Shown: one piece after another, positions 32,866-40,988 of the stretch
How the letters are laid out: every line of letters begins with the position of its first letter
Position numbering within the stretch: position 1 is the stretch's first letter
Source: Alistipes sp.
Lineage (GTDB): Bacteria > Bacteroidota > Bacteroidia > Bacteroidales > Rikenellaceae
Direction of reading: 5' to 3'
Assembly: GCA_017936685.1 (NCBI GenBank)
Contig: JAGBFA010000001.1
Span: 148,144 to 212,143, forward strand
Length of the DNA stretch: 64,000 nt
Notes under the pieces: model-generated
What the model saw: the letters and a program-made list of their open reading frames with translations, nothing else
Databases searched by the model: none
What the model was told of the DNA's origin: nothing
Position numbers and translations under genes: made by a program

Positions 32866-33372
32866 ATGGATTTGGTTTTAAGATACCGCATGCTGAGCGA
32901 CGAAAGCGACCACTTCGTGCGCGACTTTGAGGTGCGTCCCGAGATGACGCTCGCCGAGTTCCACCGCTTCATCATCGAATCGCTCGGATACGACGACTGC
33001 ATGGCATCGATCTTCAAGTCGGACTCCCAATGGAACAAACATCAGGAGTATACGCAGATGGATATGGGTATCGATTTCGAATCGGCACCGATTGCCATGG
33101 ACAAGGTGCATCTGTTAGAGGTGACAAGCGAATTGCACGACCGCATGATCTATCTCTTCGACATGCTCAACGAACGTGCATTCTACATAGAATTAGTAGA
33201 GGTCAAACGCGCCGAGCAGGATATGGACTATCCGCGAGTGGCGTTCGAGCACGCCACGGCACCCGATCAATACGACCCCGAGATCACGGTCGACGACGGT
33301 TCGATCTTCGAGGAGATGATGGGTGAGTTCGGCGAGTTCGAGGGCGACGACAACTATGACGACGAATATTGA
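32866..33372 (+). CDS. pRiA4b ORF-3-like protein
   Basis: 168-residue cytosolic protein of the family named after plasmid pRiA4b ORF-3 / IS1096 passenger TnpR. Typical start MDLVLRYRMLSDESDHFVRDFEVRPEMTLAEFHRFI and central ELHDRMIYLFDMLNERAFYIELVEV; acidic Asp/Glu-rich tail. Despite the name it is a chromosomal protein in Bacteroidales with no known activity. It overlaps miaA by 17 bases in another frame, so both are co-transcribed. Confidence 0.82.
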   Translation: MDLVLRYRMLSDESDHFVRDFEVRPEMTLAEFHRFIIESLGYDDCMASIFKSDSQWNKHQEYTQMDMGIDFESAPIAMDKVHLLEVTSELHDRMIYLFDMLNERAFYIELVEVKRAEQDMDYPRVAFEHATAPDQYDPEITVDDGSIFEEMMGEFGEFEGDDNYDDEY

Positions 33373-34279
33373 CCGTCCGACCCTCATCGTAGTGGCCGGA
33401 CCCACCGGATCGGGCAAAACGGATCTGAGCATACGCCTTGCGCAACACTATGCGGCACCCATTCTGTCGACCGACTCGCGACAGATGTATATAGGCATGC
33501 CCATCGGAACGGCACAGCCCACGCCGGAGCAGCTGCGCAGTGTGGAGCACCACTTCATAGCCGACCGCATGCCCGACAGGGAGTTCAACTGCGGCCAATA
33601 CGAGATCGAGGCACTGGCACGGCTCGAAGAGTTGTTCGCGCGCCACAGATATGTGGTCGCCGTAGGCGGTTCGGGACTATACATACAGGCTTTGTGCGAG
33701 GGTATGGACGAGCTGCCGCAAGCCGATGACGACCTGCGGCGGGAGCTGCACCGCCGGCTCGAACAGGAGGGTTTGCAATCGCTCGTCGAGCAGCTGCGCG
33801 AACTCGATCCACAATGCTGTTCGACGATCGATCTCTGCAACCCTGCGCGCGTGATGCGCGCTTTGGAGGTGTGCCTGCTGAGCGGCCGTCCCTGCTCGGA
33901 GCAGCGTGTGGGACACCGGCGAGAGCGGCCGTTCCGCATAGTCAAGATAGGTACACTGATCGATCGTCCGACGCTGTACGAACGTATCGACCGCAGGGTA
34001 GATCAGATGATCGCCGACGGGCTGGAACAGGAGGTCGAATCGATGCTGCCGTTCAGAAACTGCAACGCGCTGCAAACAGTGGGCTATCGCGAACTCTTCG
34101 CATACATAGACGGCAAGTGCACGCGCGAGGAGGCCATAGAGCTTGTCAAGCGCAACTCGCGCCGCTATGCCAAACGCCAAATGACATGGTTCCGCCGCGA
34201 TGCGGAGATCGCATGGTTTGCCCCTACCGACACCGAGGCCATAATAGAATATATAGACAGAAAGGTTTTGCAGAATTAA
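33356..34279 (+). CDS. miaA: tRNA dimethylallyltransferase
   Basis: Adds dimethylallyl to A37 of tRNAs reading UNN codons. 307 residues. P-loop GPTGSGKT at residues 15-22, STDSRQMYIGMPIGTAQP, VGGSGLYIQALCEG, and the C-terminal AIELVKRNSRRYAKRQMTWFRR tRNA-binding helix. Start ATG 33356 lies inside the preceding gene (17-base overlap). A tRNA-Leu with UAA anticodon, itself a substrate class, follows immediately downstream. Confidence 0.95.
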   Translation: MTTNIDRPTLIVVAGPTGSGKTDLSIRLAQHYAAPILSTDSRQMYIGMPIGTAQPTPEQLRSVEHHFIADRMPDREFNCGQYEIEALARLEELFARHRYVVAVGGSGLYIQALCEGMDELPQADDDLRRELHRRLEQEGLQSLVEQLRELDPQCCSTIDLCNPARVMRALEVCLLSGRPCSEQRVGHRRERPFRIVKIGTLIDRPTLYERIDRRVDQMIADGLEQEVESMLPFRNCNALQTVGYRELFAYIDGKCTREEAIELVKRNSRRYAKRQMTWFRRDAEIAWFAPTDTEAIIEYIDRKVLQN

Positions 34280-34297
34280 ATAAAAATACTACTTTTG
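34267..34297 (+). promoter_or_regulatory. Promoter of tRNA-Leu
   Basis: TTTG at 34267-34270, 19-base spacer, TACTTTTG at 34290-34297, 24 bases before the tRNA. Same geometry as the tRNA-Gln promoter. The -33 box lies within the end of miaA. Confidence 0.75.
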
Positions 34298-34321
34298 CAG
34301 TGTCGCTCAAGCGACATGGAG

Positions 34322-34407
34322 GCTCGAATGGTGGAATAGGTAGACACGCCGGACTTAAAATCCTGTGACCAGTAATGGTCGTGCCGGTTCGACCCCGGCT
34401 TCGAGTA
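34322..34407 (+). tRNA. tRNA-Leu (anticodon TAA)
   Basis: 86 bases with a long variable arm (GACCAGTAATGGTC), as in type II tRNAs. Acceptor GCTCGAA/TTCGAGT (first pair G-T), D arm with GGTAGACACG, anticodon loop CTTAAAA, T loop TTCGACC. CCA not encoded. Confidence 0.95.
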
Positions 34408-34433
34408 CAACGAGTCTGTGGCTCGCCCGAATG

Positions 34434-34468
34434 CCCGAAAGCGGTTATCTCGCTTTCGGGTGTTTTTT
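34434..34468 (+). terminator. Intrinsic terminator after tRNA-Leu
   Basis: CCCGAAAGCG (34434-34443) / CGCTTTCGGG (34451-34460), perfect 10-bp stem, followed by TGTTTTTTATT. Confidence 0.9.
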
Positions 34469-34559
34469 ATTGCGGCCGCATTTGCCTACGCGCCATCGCC
34501 GTGCAATATAGAAATCCCGAACGGCTAATTGCGCACGATTTCTCGCTGACGATAAATGA

Positions 34560-34867
34560 CCTTGCGTGTCATGTTGAACGAAGTGAAATCTGGTTGGGGT
34601 AAACAGAACCACTCTGTCACTCCGAGAGAGGGCGCATGCCCGACCGTGGGAGTCTCGCGGGTGGGAAAGCGGTGTCGGCGGAAGCCTGTCGACCAAAACA
34701 GAGATTCTCACGTCGCGTACTACGCACGCTCCTCAGAATGACAGACCCTCCCCGTCATGTTGAGCGTTAGCGAAACATCTGGTTGGGGACAATAAGGTTT
34801 ATCGCCCTTGCACATATTCCCCAACCAGATTCTTCACCCCGCGTTGCTCCGTTCAGAATGACAGAGT
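34560..34867. repeat. Family A repeat island 1
   Basis: Part of the 747-base gene-free stretch 34408-35154. It contains a partial A1 unit from 34567 (TGTCATGTTGAACG...CTGGTTGGGG), a complete A2 unit (34614-34744: CTGTCACTCCGAG...CCTCAGAATGACAG) and a complete A1 unit (34753-34864) whose inner arms CTGGTTGGGG / CCCCAACCAG are inverted. The same units recur at 47.0-47.6, 48.77-48.88 and 63.56-63.81 kb. No convincing reading frame. Confidence 0.85.
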
Positions 34868-34897
34868 AAAAAAGCGACCTAAGCCCTACCAACCGCA

Positions 34898-35018
34898 TTT
34901 TTCGTCAAAAGCGGTATTATACCACGCAAACGAAGATCCGCCGGATAGGTTGTACTTGGCGTACTACCTATTCGGCGGAGCAAGTGCGCGGCAGTAGAAT
35001 GCCGCTTTTCACGGAAAA
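34898..35018. repeat. Family B palindromic repeat, copy 1
   Basis: 121 bp from TTTTTCGTC to ACGGAAAA; outer arms AAAGCGGTATT / AATGCCGCTTTT. The central hairpin pairs TCCGCCGGATAGG with CCTATTCGGCGGA (13 bp, one G-T pair) and is topped by GTAC-TTGGC-GTAC. Copy 2 begins 144 bases later. Confidence 0.88.
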
Positions 35019-35041
35019 CCTCCAAAGAACCACCAACCCAA

Positions 35042-35164
35042 TTTTTCGTCAAAAGGCGTTAGTAGCGGTGCCGACATGAAATTGGCACGGATAGGCTGTA
35101 CTCACCGTACTGCCTATTCGCGCCAATGATTGAGGTGCCACTAATGACGCCTTTTCACGAAAAA
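35042..35164. repeat. Family B palindromic repeat, copy 2 (overlaps end of lytTR gene)
   Basis: 123 bp, TTTTTCGTC ... CACGAAAAA. Outer arms GGCGTTAGT / ACTAATGACGCC; central hairpin GGCACGGATAGGC / GCCTATTCGCGCC with apical GTAC-TCACC-GTAC. The right end supplies the last three codons and the TGA stop (35155-35157, minus) of the response-regulator gene. Confidence 0.88.
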
Positions 35165-35916
35165 GACAACCACTGCTTAAACTCCGGCACACGAGCCTTC
35201 GAGATGATGATGCGCTCGGGAGTATCGACCAAGAGATTGAGGGCAAGACGGCTGCCGAACCATACGGCAATATCCTTGACGGCGCGGCGCGAGATGATGA
35301 ATTGACGGTTGGCGCGGAAAAATTCGTCGTCGGCAAGCATGCCTTGCAGGGTCTCCAAAGTCTTATCGACGGGATAGCTGTCGCCCGAAAGGGTAGTGAG
35401 GGATACTTTCTCGGCAAAGGTATAAAAATAGGCTATCTGATCGACGGACACGGGAATGATCTTATCCTTGAATCGCACTAAAATGACACGCGGACGCTCC
35501 GCCTGCGAGGCGACCATCTCGTCGACACGCGCCTTATGTTGAGAGCGGTCGGCAGCCGAGAGCCGCGACAGTTTATCCAAGGCACGTTGCAGATCCTCCT
35601 CCTTGAAGGGTTTGAGCAGATAATCGATGCTGTTGACCTTGAACGCTCGGAGCGCATATTGGTCGTAGGCGGTGGTGAACACGACAGGAGCCTCGATATC
35701 GACACTGTCGAAGATGCGGAACGACTCGCCGTCGGCAAGATGTATATCCATAAACACCAGATCGATACGGCTCTTATCCGTCGTAAAGAACTCGACGCTC
35801 TCCTCGACACTCTCCAACACGGCCACGATCTCGGCATCGGGCACGACATGCTGCAACATGCTGCGCAGGTTGATTGCGGCAGCCGTTTCGTCTTCTATAA
35901 TCAGGATTCTCATCAT
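35155..35916 (-). CDS. LytTR-family response regulator
   Basis: 253 residues. Receiver domain 1-120 with the acidic pocket IIEDE, phospho-acceptor Asp57 in LVFMDIHLADG, and Lys in YLLKPF; LytTR DNA-binding domain about 140-250 (ILVRFKDKIIPVSVDQIAYF, FFRANRQFIISRRAVKDI). Its start overlaps the stop of the histidine-kinase gene (ATGA), so the pair forms one operon. The final residues and stop codon fall inside a family B repeat, so the C-terminal tail may be shorter or altered relative to homologues. Confidence 0.93.
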   Translation of the reverse strand: MMRILIIEDETAAAINLRSMLQHVVPDAEIVAVLESVEESVEFFTTDKSRIDLVFMDIHLADGESFRIFDSVDIEAPVVFTTAYDQYALRAFKVNSIDYLLKPFKEEDLQRALDKLSRLSAADRSQHKARVDEMVASQAERPRVILVRFKDKIIPVSVDQIAYFYTFAEKVSLTTLSGDSYPVDKTLETLQGMLADDEFFRANRQFIISRRAVKDIAVWFGSRLALNLLVDTPERIIISKARVPEFKQWLSFS

Positions 35917-37265
35917 GGTTTGGGTTTTTGCAGCGGCAGACGGACGATGAAATCGGTCTCGGTATTCTCGACTACTATATCGCGGCCGGTGATTATATGC
36001 CAGCGGCTGCGCAGATTGTCCAGTCCTATGCCCGTCGAGGGTTCGGGTTCCAGCTTGGGGTGTTTGCGGTTAGCCACGACGAGCATGTCGTCCTCGGTGC
36101 GGATCGAGACATGCAGCGGATTGCGCGTGGTGATGGTATTGTGCTTGACGGCATTGCCTATCAACGGCTGCATCGACAGAGCCGGCAGCGTCCAATCGTC
36201 GTAACGAGGATCGATGTCGATATCGAAAAAGAGCTTGTCGGCATAGCGAATCTTATAGAGGTAGATATAGGCCTTGGCCGACTCCATCTCCTCGGCAAGC
36301 GACATCATGGTGTTCTGTCCGTTCTGGATAGTGTAACGGAAAGTGTATGATAGCTGCTCGATATACTCCAACGCACGCTCGTCGTCGTGCTCGCGCACGA
36401 GCATCGACAACGAATTGAGCGAGTTGAAGAGGAAATGGGGATTGATCTGCCCCACGAGCATATTGTAACGCGTGGTCAGATACTCGTTTTTCAGCCGTTC
36501 GTTCTCGACGGTCATGGCCTCGCGCTGACGCATGAGAGCGTATATGCGCGAGTAGAGAGCCGCCACCACCCACATGAACAGACACTTCAACATCACGACC
36601 ATGTAATCCATCGGGTGCAGATTGGCCTGAAATACGGGCACTATGCGATTAGGGTGGAAGCATACCACCGGAGCGACAAGAAACATAACTCCCATAAGCA
36701 GTAAGCTCAGGGCAAGACGGCGGACGAATGTCCACGTCGTCCATTTGCCCGATCTCGGGCGCAGAGTCATGACCATGAGCAACATGAACGATACCACGGC
36801 ATAGTAGAGCATCTGCCATACCATGTCGTAGGCACGGCTCGGACGGTCGTATATGGCCTCGAAATCGAATGGCTCGCCGTTGCGGCGCACCACATCGTGC
36901 AGGCGGTCATGCGCACGGGCGATCTGCTCCGCGGTGACATTATCGCCCGACAGCGGCTGCACCTTGACAACAAGACGGTCGCCGTCGGCGAGTTTCAGAA
37001 AACCGATCTGCCACGACGAGGCATATACGCTGTCGGCCGTATCGTCGTAGACGATATAGCCGTGCATATCGTCGGAAATATGCAATACACCCTCCCGATC
37101 TATCAATCGGGTATTGTCGGCATTGCGCCGCGAACGCGAATCCACACCGCCGCGCTGGGTTATGAGCGGCATCAACAGATAGGAGAAATTGATGACGAGA
37201 CTCAACGCCACGGCCACCAGCAGATGCAGTCCTATCGGGTTGTTATGTTTTCCGAATATCGTCAT
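35913..37265 (-). CDS. LytS-type sensor histidine kinase
   Basis: 450 residues from the ATG at 37263-37265 (MTIFGKHNN). Membrane part: one N-terminal helix, an extracytoplasmic loop of about 110 residues, then three more helices (to about residue 245). Cytoplasmic part: coiled linker, the His-kinase box QINPHFLFNSLNSLS with the phosphorylated His, and the HATPase domain with a GIGLDNLRSRW G-box. Partner of the overlapping LytTR response regulator. Signal unknown; in this family cell-envelope or small-molecule cues are common. Confidence 0.93.
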   Translation of the reverse strand: MTIFGKHNNPIGLHLLVAVALSLVINFSYLLMPLITQRGGVDSRSRRNADNTRLIDREGVLHISDDMHGYIVYDDTADSVYASSWQIGFLKLADGDRLVVKVQPLSGDNVTAEQIARAHDRLHDVVRRNGEPFDFEAIYDRPSRAYDMVWQMLYYAVVSFMLLMVMTLRPRSGKWTTWTFVRRLALSLLLMGVMFLVAPVVCFHPNRIVPVFQANLHPMDYMVVMLKCLFMWVVAALYSRIYALMRQREAMTVENERLKNEYLTTRYNMLVGQINPHFLFNSLNSLSMLVREHDDERALEYIEQLSYTFRYTIQNGQNTMMSLAEEMESAKAYIYLYKIRYADKLFFDIDIDPRYDDWTLPALSMQPLIGNAVKHNTITTRNPLHVSIRTEDDMLVVANRKHPKLEPEPSTGIGLDNLRSRWHIITGRDIVVENTETDFIVRLPLQKPKP

Positions 37266-37299
37266 GGGTCGGCAGTTTTTCAATCGTTTGCAACGCAGT

Positions 37300-37827
37300 C
37301 TACTCCTCGTACCACGAGGCATACATGCGGTAGTCGTGAGCTATGCGGCGTATGATCTCGTCGCGCTGCTCGGGCGTTACGTCCTTGACCTTCTTGGCCG
37401 GAACGCCGGCATAGACCGAGTTAGGCTCCAAATGCTGGTTCGACAACACCAAGGCATTGGCCGCCACGATGCAGCCTGTTGCCACGACGGCGTTGTCGAG
37501 CACCGTCGCACCCATTCCTATAAGGCAGTTGTCCTCTATTATGGCACCGTGTATGGTGGCGTTGTGTCCGACCGACACGTAGCTGCCTATGTGTGTCTGC
37601 GACGGGTGTTTCGAACCGTCGTAAAGCGTGTGAATGACCGTACCGTCCTGAATGTTGGTATGGTCGCCGATGGTGATGCTGTTGACATCGCCGCGCAACA
37701 CGGTATTGTACCATATCGAGCAGTCGCGGCCGATCTTCACGTCACCTATCAGAACGGCCGTCTCGGCCAGAAAAGTATTCTCTCCCACCTCGGGGCGGTG
37801 TCCGCGCACCTCTTTGAATAAAGCCAT
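37300..37827 (-). CDS. Gamma-carbonic-anhydrase-like hexapeptide protein (YrdA/PaaY type)
   Basis: 175-residue left-handed beta-helix protein. Metal-binding His residues are visible in the typical spacing: DGTVIHTLYDGSKHPSQTHIG...VGHNATIHGAIIEDNCLIGMGA. Start MALFKEVRGHRPEVG; C-terminal helix ASWYEE. Family members bind zinc and are carbonic-anhydrase-like, but many have unproven activity. It sits between the histidine kinase and mazG, all on the minus strand with short gaps. Confidence 0.9.
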   Translation of the reverse strand: MALFKEVRGHRPEVGENTFLAETAVLIGDVKIGRDCSIWYNTVLRGDVNSITIGDHTNIQDGTVIHTLYDGSKHPSQTHIGSYVSVGHNATIHGAIIEDNCLIGMGATVLDNAVVATGCIVAANALVLSNQHLEPNSVYAGVPAKKVKDVTPEQRDEIIRRIAHDYRMYASWYEE

Positions 37828-37848
37828 AATATACGTGAAATTAATCGT

Positions 37849-38628
37849 TTACAAATCCTGCTTGGCCTGCTGCCACAGCTCCTCCATCTCGTCGGTCGAC
37901 AGCTCGTGCAGCGTGTGTCCCCGCTCGACGGCCTTCGACTCCATATAGTTGAAGCGCGAGATGAACTTCTTGTTGGTGCGCTCCAATGCCGCTTCGGGAT
38001 CGATGCCGTAGAGGCGGCACATGTTGACCAGCGAAAACAGCAGGTCGCCGATCTCGGCCTCGGTGTCTCCGGCATCGCCGCGGCGCATCTCCGTCTCGAC
38101 CTCGGCTATCTCCTCCCTGACCTTGTCCCACACATCGTCGCGCTCGCGCCAGTCGAAACCCGTGGCCGCAGCCTTCTCGCCTATGCGATAGGCCTTGACC
38201 ATCGACGGCAGGCTACGCGGCACGCCGCCCAAAGTACCGCTCTTGCGGTTCTTCTTACGCAATTTAAGTGCCTCCCAATTCTCCTTGACCTCCGCCGGCG
38301 TATCGGCATGAATATCGCCGTAGACATGCGGGTGACGATAGATCAGCTTGTCGCACACGCCGTTCACCACATCGGTATAGTCGAACGCATGGCGTTCGTC
38401 GCCTAACTTCGAGTAGAATACCACATGCAGCATCAAATCGCCAAGCTCCTCCTTGATGCCGTCCATATTGCCGTCGACGATGGCGTCGGCCAACTCGTAT
38501 GTCTCCTCTATGGTATTGTGTCTCAATGAATCGAATGTCTGTTCCCTGTCCCACGGACACTTCTCGCGCAGAGTGTCCATGATCTCTATTAGTCGGGCGG
38601 TAGCCTCCCGAGCCTTGTTCATATCCAT
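37849..38628 (-). CDS. mazG: Nucleoside triphosphate pyrophosphohydrolase MazG
   Basis: 259 residues from the ATG at 38626-38628 (another in frame at 38622). Two tandem MazG helical domains: the first with LREKCPWDREQTFDSLRHNTIEETYELADAI and EELGDLMLHVVF, the second with KVREEIAEVETEM and AEIGDLLFSLVNM, each carrying the EExxE...ExxD magnesium motif. Hydrolyses (d)NTPs to monophosphates, a house-cleaning role. A -7 element TATCTTTG (minus, 38662-38669) precedes it by 33 bases. Confidence 0.95.
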   Translation of the reverse strand: MDMNKAREATARLIEIMDTLREKCPWDREQTFDSLRHNTIEETYELADAIVDGNMDGIKEELGDLMLHVVFYSKLGDERHAFDYTDVVNGVCDKLIYRHPHVYGDIHADTPAEVKENWEALKLRKKNRKSGTLGGVPRSLPSMVKAYRIGEKAAATGFDWRERDDVWDKVREEIAEVETEMRRGDAGDTEAEIGDLLFSLVNMCRLYGIDPEAALERTNKKFISRFNYMESKAVERGHTLHELSTDEMEELWQQAKQDL

Positions 38629-38661
38629 ATCCGTACTTATATTTAAGGTATTAACCCGATG

Positions 38662-38669
38662 CAAAGATA
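38662..38669 (-). promoter_or_regulatory. -7 element of mazG
   Basis: CAAAGATA on the + strand (TATCTTTG on the minus strand), 33 bases before the mazG ATG. Confidence 0.55.
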
Positions 38670-38710
38670 AAAATTATATCGATAGCATCGGTTATTCTGC
38701 CTGAAAATAT

Positions 38711-38718
38711 TACCTTTG
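38711..38718 (+). promoter_or_regulatory. -7 element of the GH20 gene
   Basis: TACCTTTG, 22 bases before the ATG at 38741. No clear -33 box. Confidence 0.5.
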
Positions 38719-38740
38719 TAGAGGTATAAAGCACGTATTT

Positions 38741-40903
38741 ATGAGACTCAAACTACTACTTCTGACACTGATTGCCGCACAGGCGGCGACGGCCCGGCCG
38801 ATCATTCCGCAGCCGGCCGCATACCGGCACTGCGACGGCAAGTTCACCATAAACGACTCGACACGCATCACCTGTCCGCCCGAATTGGAGCGGCTGGCCG
38901 TCTATCTCGCCGATTATCTGCCGCTCGGCATCGAACCTTCCGACAATGCCGCCGCCGGGCACATAGCCTTGCGCATCGACTCTGCAATCGCCGGCGAAGC
39001 CTACCGGCTCGATGTATCTCAGCAGGGCATCGTCATCTCGGCCGGAACATACGCAGGTGCGTTCAACGGCGTGGAGACCCTGTTGCAGCTGCTTCCGGCG
39101 GCCGTCTACTCGCAAACCGTCCTGCCCATGGAGGTCGATTGTTGCAGCATCGACGATGCACCGCGTTACGGCTATCGGGGATTCATGTTAGACGTATGCC
39201 GCACATGGATCGACAAGGATAAGGTGAAACATTATATAACGATCCTCGCCCACCACAAGATCAATAAGTTGCACATTCATCTGAGCGACGATGAGGCATG
39301 GCGCATAGAGATCAAGTCGCACCCCGAGCTGGCCGAGATCGGAGGGTTTCGTGGCGGCGACAGCCCCATCTGGCCCCGTTACGGCAAGTGGAACGAGCGT
39401 TACGGCGGCTATTTCACACAGGAGGATATGCGCGAGATAATCGAGTTCGCCGCCATACGCAACATAGAGATAATACCCGAGATCGACCTGCCCGGCCACA
39501 GCCTGTGTCTGGCCACGATGCACCCCGAGGTGCTGTGCGACTATAAGCCCGATCTGTCGGCCTCGCTCGGCTACGACACCCGCTCGGCACTGTGCGCCAC
39601 CAAAGAGAGCAACTATCGGCTCATAGAGGACATATTGGGCGAGTTGTGCGATCTGTTCCCGTCGGAGTATATTCATGTCGGCGGCGACGAGGTAGAGATG
39701 ACGCAGTGGAAAAGCTGCCCGTCATGCCGCCGGTTCATGCAGGAGCAGGGTATGGACGACCCGCACGAGTTGGAGGCATATTTCATGTCGCGCGTGGAGA
39801 AGATGCTCCGCTCGAAGGGCAAGTACGCCGCCGTATGGAACGAGGCCGTAAACGGCGGCAGGCTCGATGCCGCCACGCACGTCTACGGCTGGGAGAGCAT
39901 AGATGCCTGCCGCAAAGCCACCGCGGCAGGATACTCGACCGTAGTGATGCCTGGAGCCTATTTCTACTTCGACATGAAGCAGTCGCCGCGCGAACCCGGA
40001 CACGACTGGGCGGCCATATTCGACTGTCGCAAGGTCTATTCGTTCTCTGCGGACGACGCGGGATTCTCGCCCGAACAGCAGAGCAACATATCGGGATTCG
40101 AGGCGACGTTTTTCAGCGAGGCATACGCTTCGCGCACACCCGAAAACACGGAGTACATCGAGTATCAGACATTTCCGCGCGTATGCGCTCTGGCAGAGAT
40201 AGCATGGAGCGCAGCGCCGAAAGACTGGGACGCTTTCTACGACAGGCTGCGCCGTCACTACCGACGCATGACGGCGATGAACATTCACTTCCGCCTCTTC
40301 CCTCCGGTTGTCACATACGCCGACGGTGTGCTGACGGCTGAGATCGACGACAACAGCACGATATACTATCGTCGCGAGCCGCTCGACGAGTATATACGCT
40401 ACACCGCGCCGATCGCCACCGACTCTCCTGCGGAGTATTCGTTCGTCAGCCGCTACTTCACCGCCACCAGCCCCGAAGCAGGCACGGAAGCACACTTCAA
40501 GACCATAACGCCGTCATTCGTCATAACATCGTCGATGCCCGAGAGCGAGACGTTCTCGTTCGCAAAGGCACAGAACTACGGCCGTCTGGCACGCACCGCG
40601 CGCGCGGCCGACGCGGGCGACTGGGTGCAGTTCACATTCGACAAACCGGTCGCATGCCGCCGCATGAAGGTGGCCACGGGCAACTTCCAGCTGCCGCGGT
40701 TCATCTTCGAGAACGGCTATGTGGAGATAAGCTACGACGGCTCGACGTTCCATCGCGCAGGCGACCTGACGGCCGGAGCGTACACGATAGAGTATCCCGC
40801 GCGCCCGATCAAGGCCGTGCGCATAACATGCACCTCGCGCGGCAACGGCGCGGCGTTCGTATCGATCCAGCCTCCGACCATATATCCGCTGTTGACAAAA
40901 TAA
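38741..40903 (+). CDS. Beta-N-acetylhexosaminidase, GH20
   Basis: 720-residue exported hexosaminidase. Signal peptide (cleavage near ATARP), GH20b N-terminal domain about 20-135, catalytic barrel about 140-490 starting PRYGYRGFMLDVCRTWI, with the catalytic Asp316-Glu317 pair in HVGGDEVEMTQW and substrate-binding Trp residues (YGWES, IAWSAAP). The C-terminal about 200 residues contain a small beta domain and an F5/8-type-C-like module (GDWVQFTFDKPVACRRMKV). Likely cleaves terminal GlcNAc/GalNAc from mucin or other host glycans in the periplasm. Confidence 0.93.
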   Translation: MRLKLLLLTLIAAQAATARPIIPQPAAYRHCDGKFTINDSTRITCPPELERLAVYLADYLPLGIEPSDNAAAGHIALRIDSAIAGEAYRLDVSQQGIVISAGTYAGAFNGVETLLQLLPAAVYSQTVLPMEVDCCSIDDAPRYGYRGFMLDVCRTWIDKDKVKHYITILAHHKINKLHIHLSDDEAWRIEIKSHPELAEIGGFRGGDSPIWPRYGKWNERYGGYFTQEDMREIIEFAAIRNIEIIPEIDLPGHSLCLATMHPEVLCDYKPDLSASLGYDTRSALCATKESNYRLIEDILGELCDLFPSEYIHVGGDEVEMTQWKSCPSCRRFMQEQGMDDPHELEAYFMSRVEKMLRSKGKYAAVWNEAVNGGRLDAATHVYGWESIDACRKATAAGYSTVVMPGAYFYFDMKQSPREPGHDWAAIFDCRKVYSFSADDAGFSPEQQSNISGFEATFFSEAYASRTPENTEYIEYQTFPRVCALAEIAWSAAPKDWDAFYDRLRRHYRRMTAMNIHFRLFPPVVTYADGVLTAEIDDNSTIYYRREPLDEYIRYTAPIATDSPAEYSFVSRYFTATSPEAGTEAHFKTITPSFVITSSMPESETFSFAKAQNYGRLARTARAADAGDWVQFTFDKPVACRRMKVATGNFQLPRFIFENGYVEISYDGSTFHRAGDLTAGAYTIEYPARPIKAVRITCTSRGNGAAFVSIQPPTIYPLLTK

Positions 40904-40933
40904 CAGCTCCGATCCGGCCTATCCGACCGAAAC

Positions 40934-40970
40934 AAAAATGGATTGCCCCTCACCGGAGCAATCCATTTTT
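40934..40970. terminator. Bidirectional terminator
   Basis: AAAAATGGATTGC (40934-40946) and GCAATCCATTTTT (40958-40970), perfect 13-bp stem, 11-base loop. It serves GH20 (+) and pheT (-). Confidence 0.88.
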
Positions 40971-40988
40971 CATTAGCCGATCCGCAGG

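Noticed and set aside
32866-33372. Transposon-borne gene, from the family name IS1096 TnpR passenger
   Set aside because: The gene sits between rho and miaA, overlaps miaA, and there are no inverted repeats or transposase, so it is treated as an ordinary chromosomal gene.
34560-35164. CRISPR array
   Set aside because: Repeats are long, palindromic, variable between copies and lack uniform unique spacers; no cas genes are in the window.
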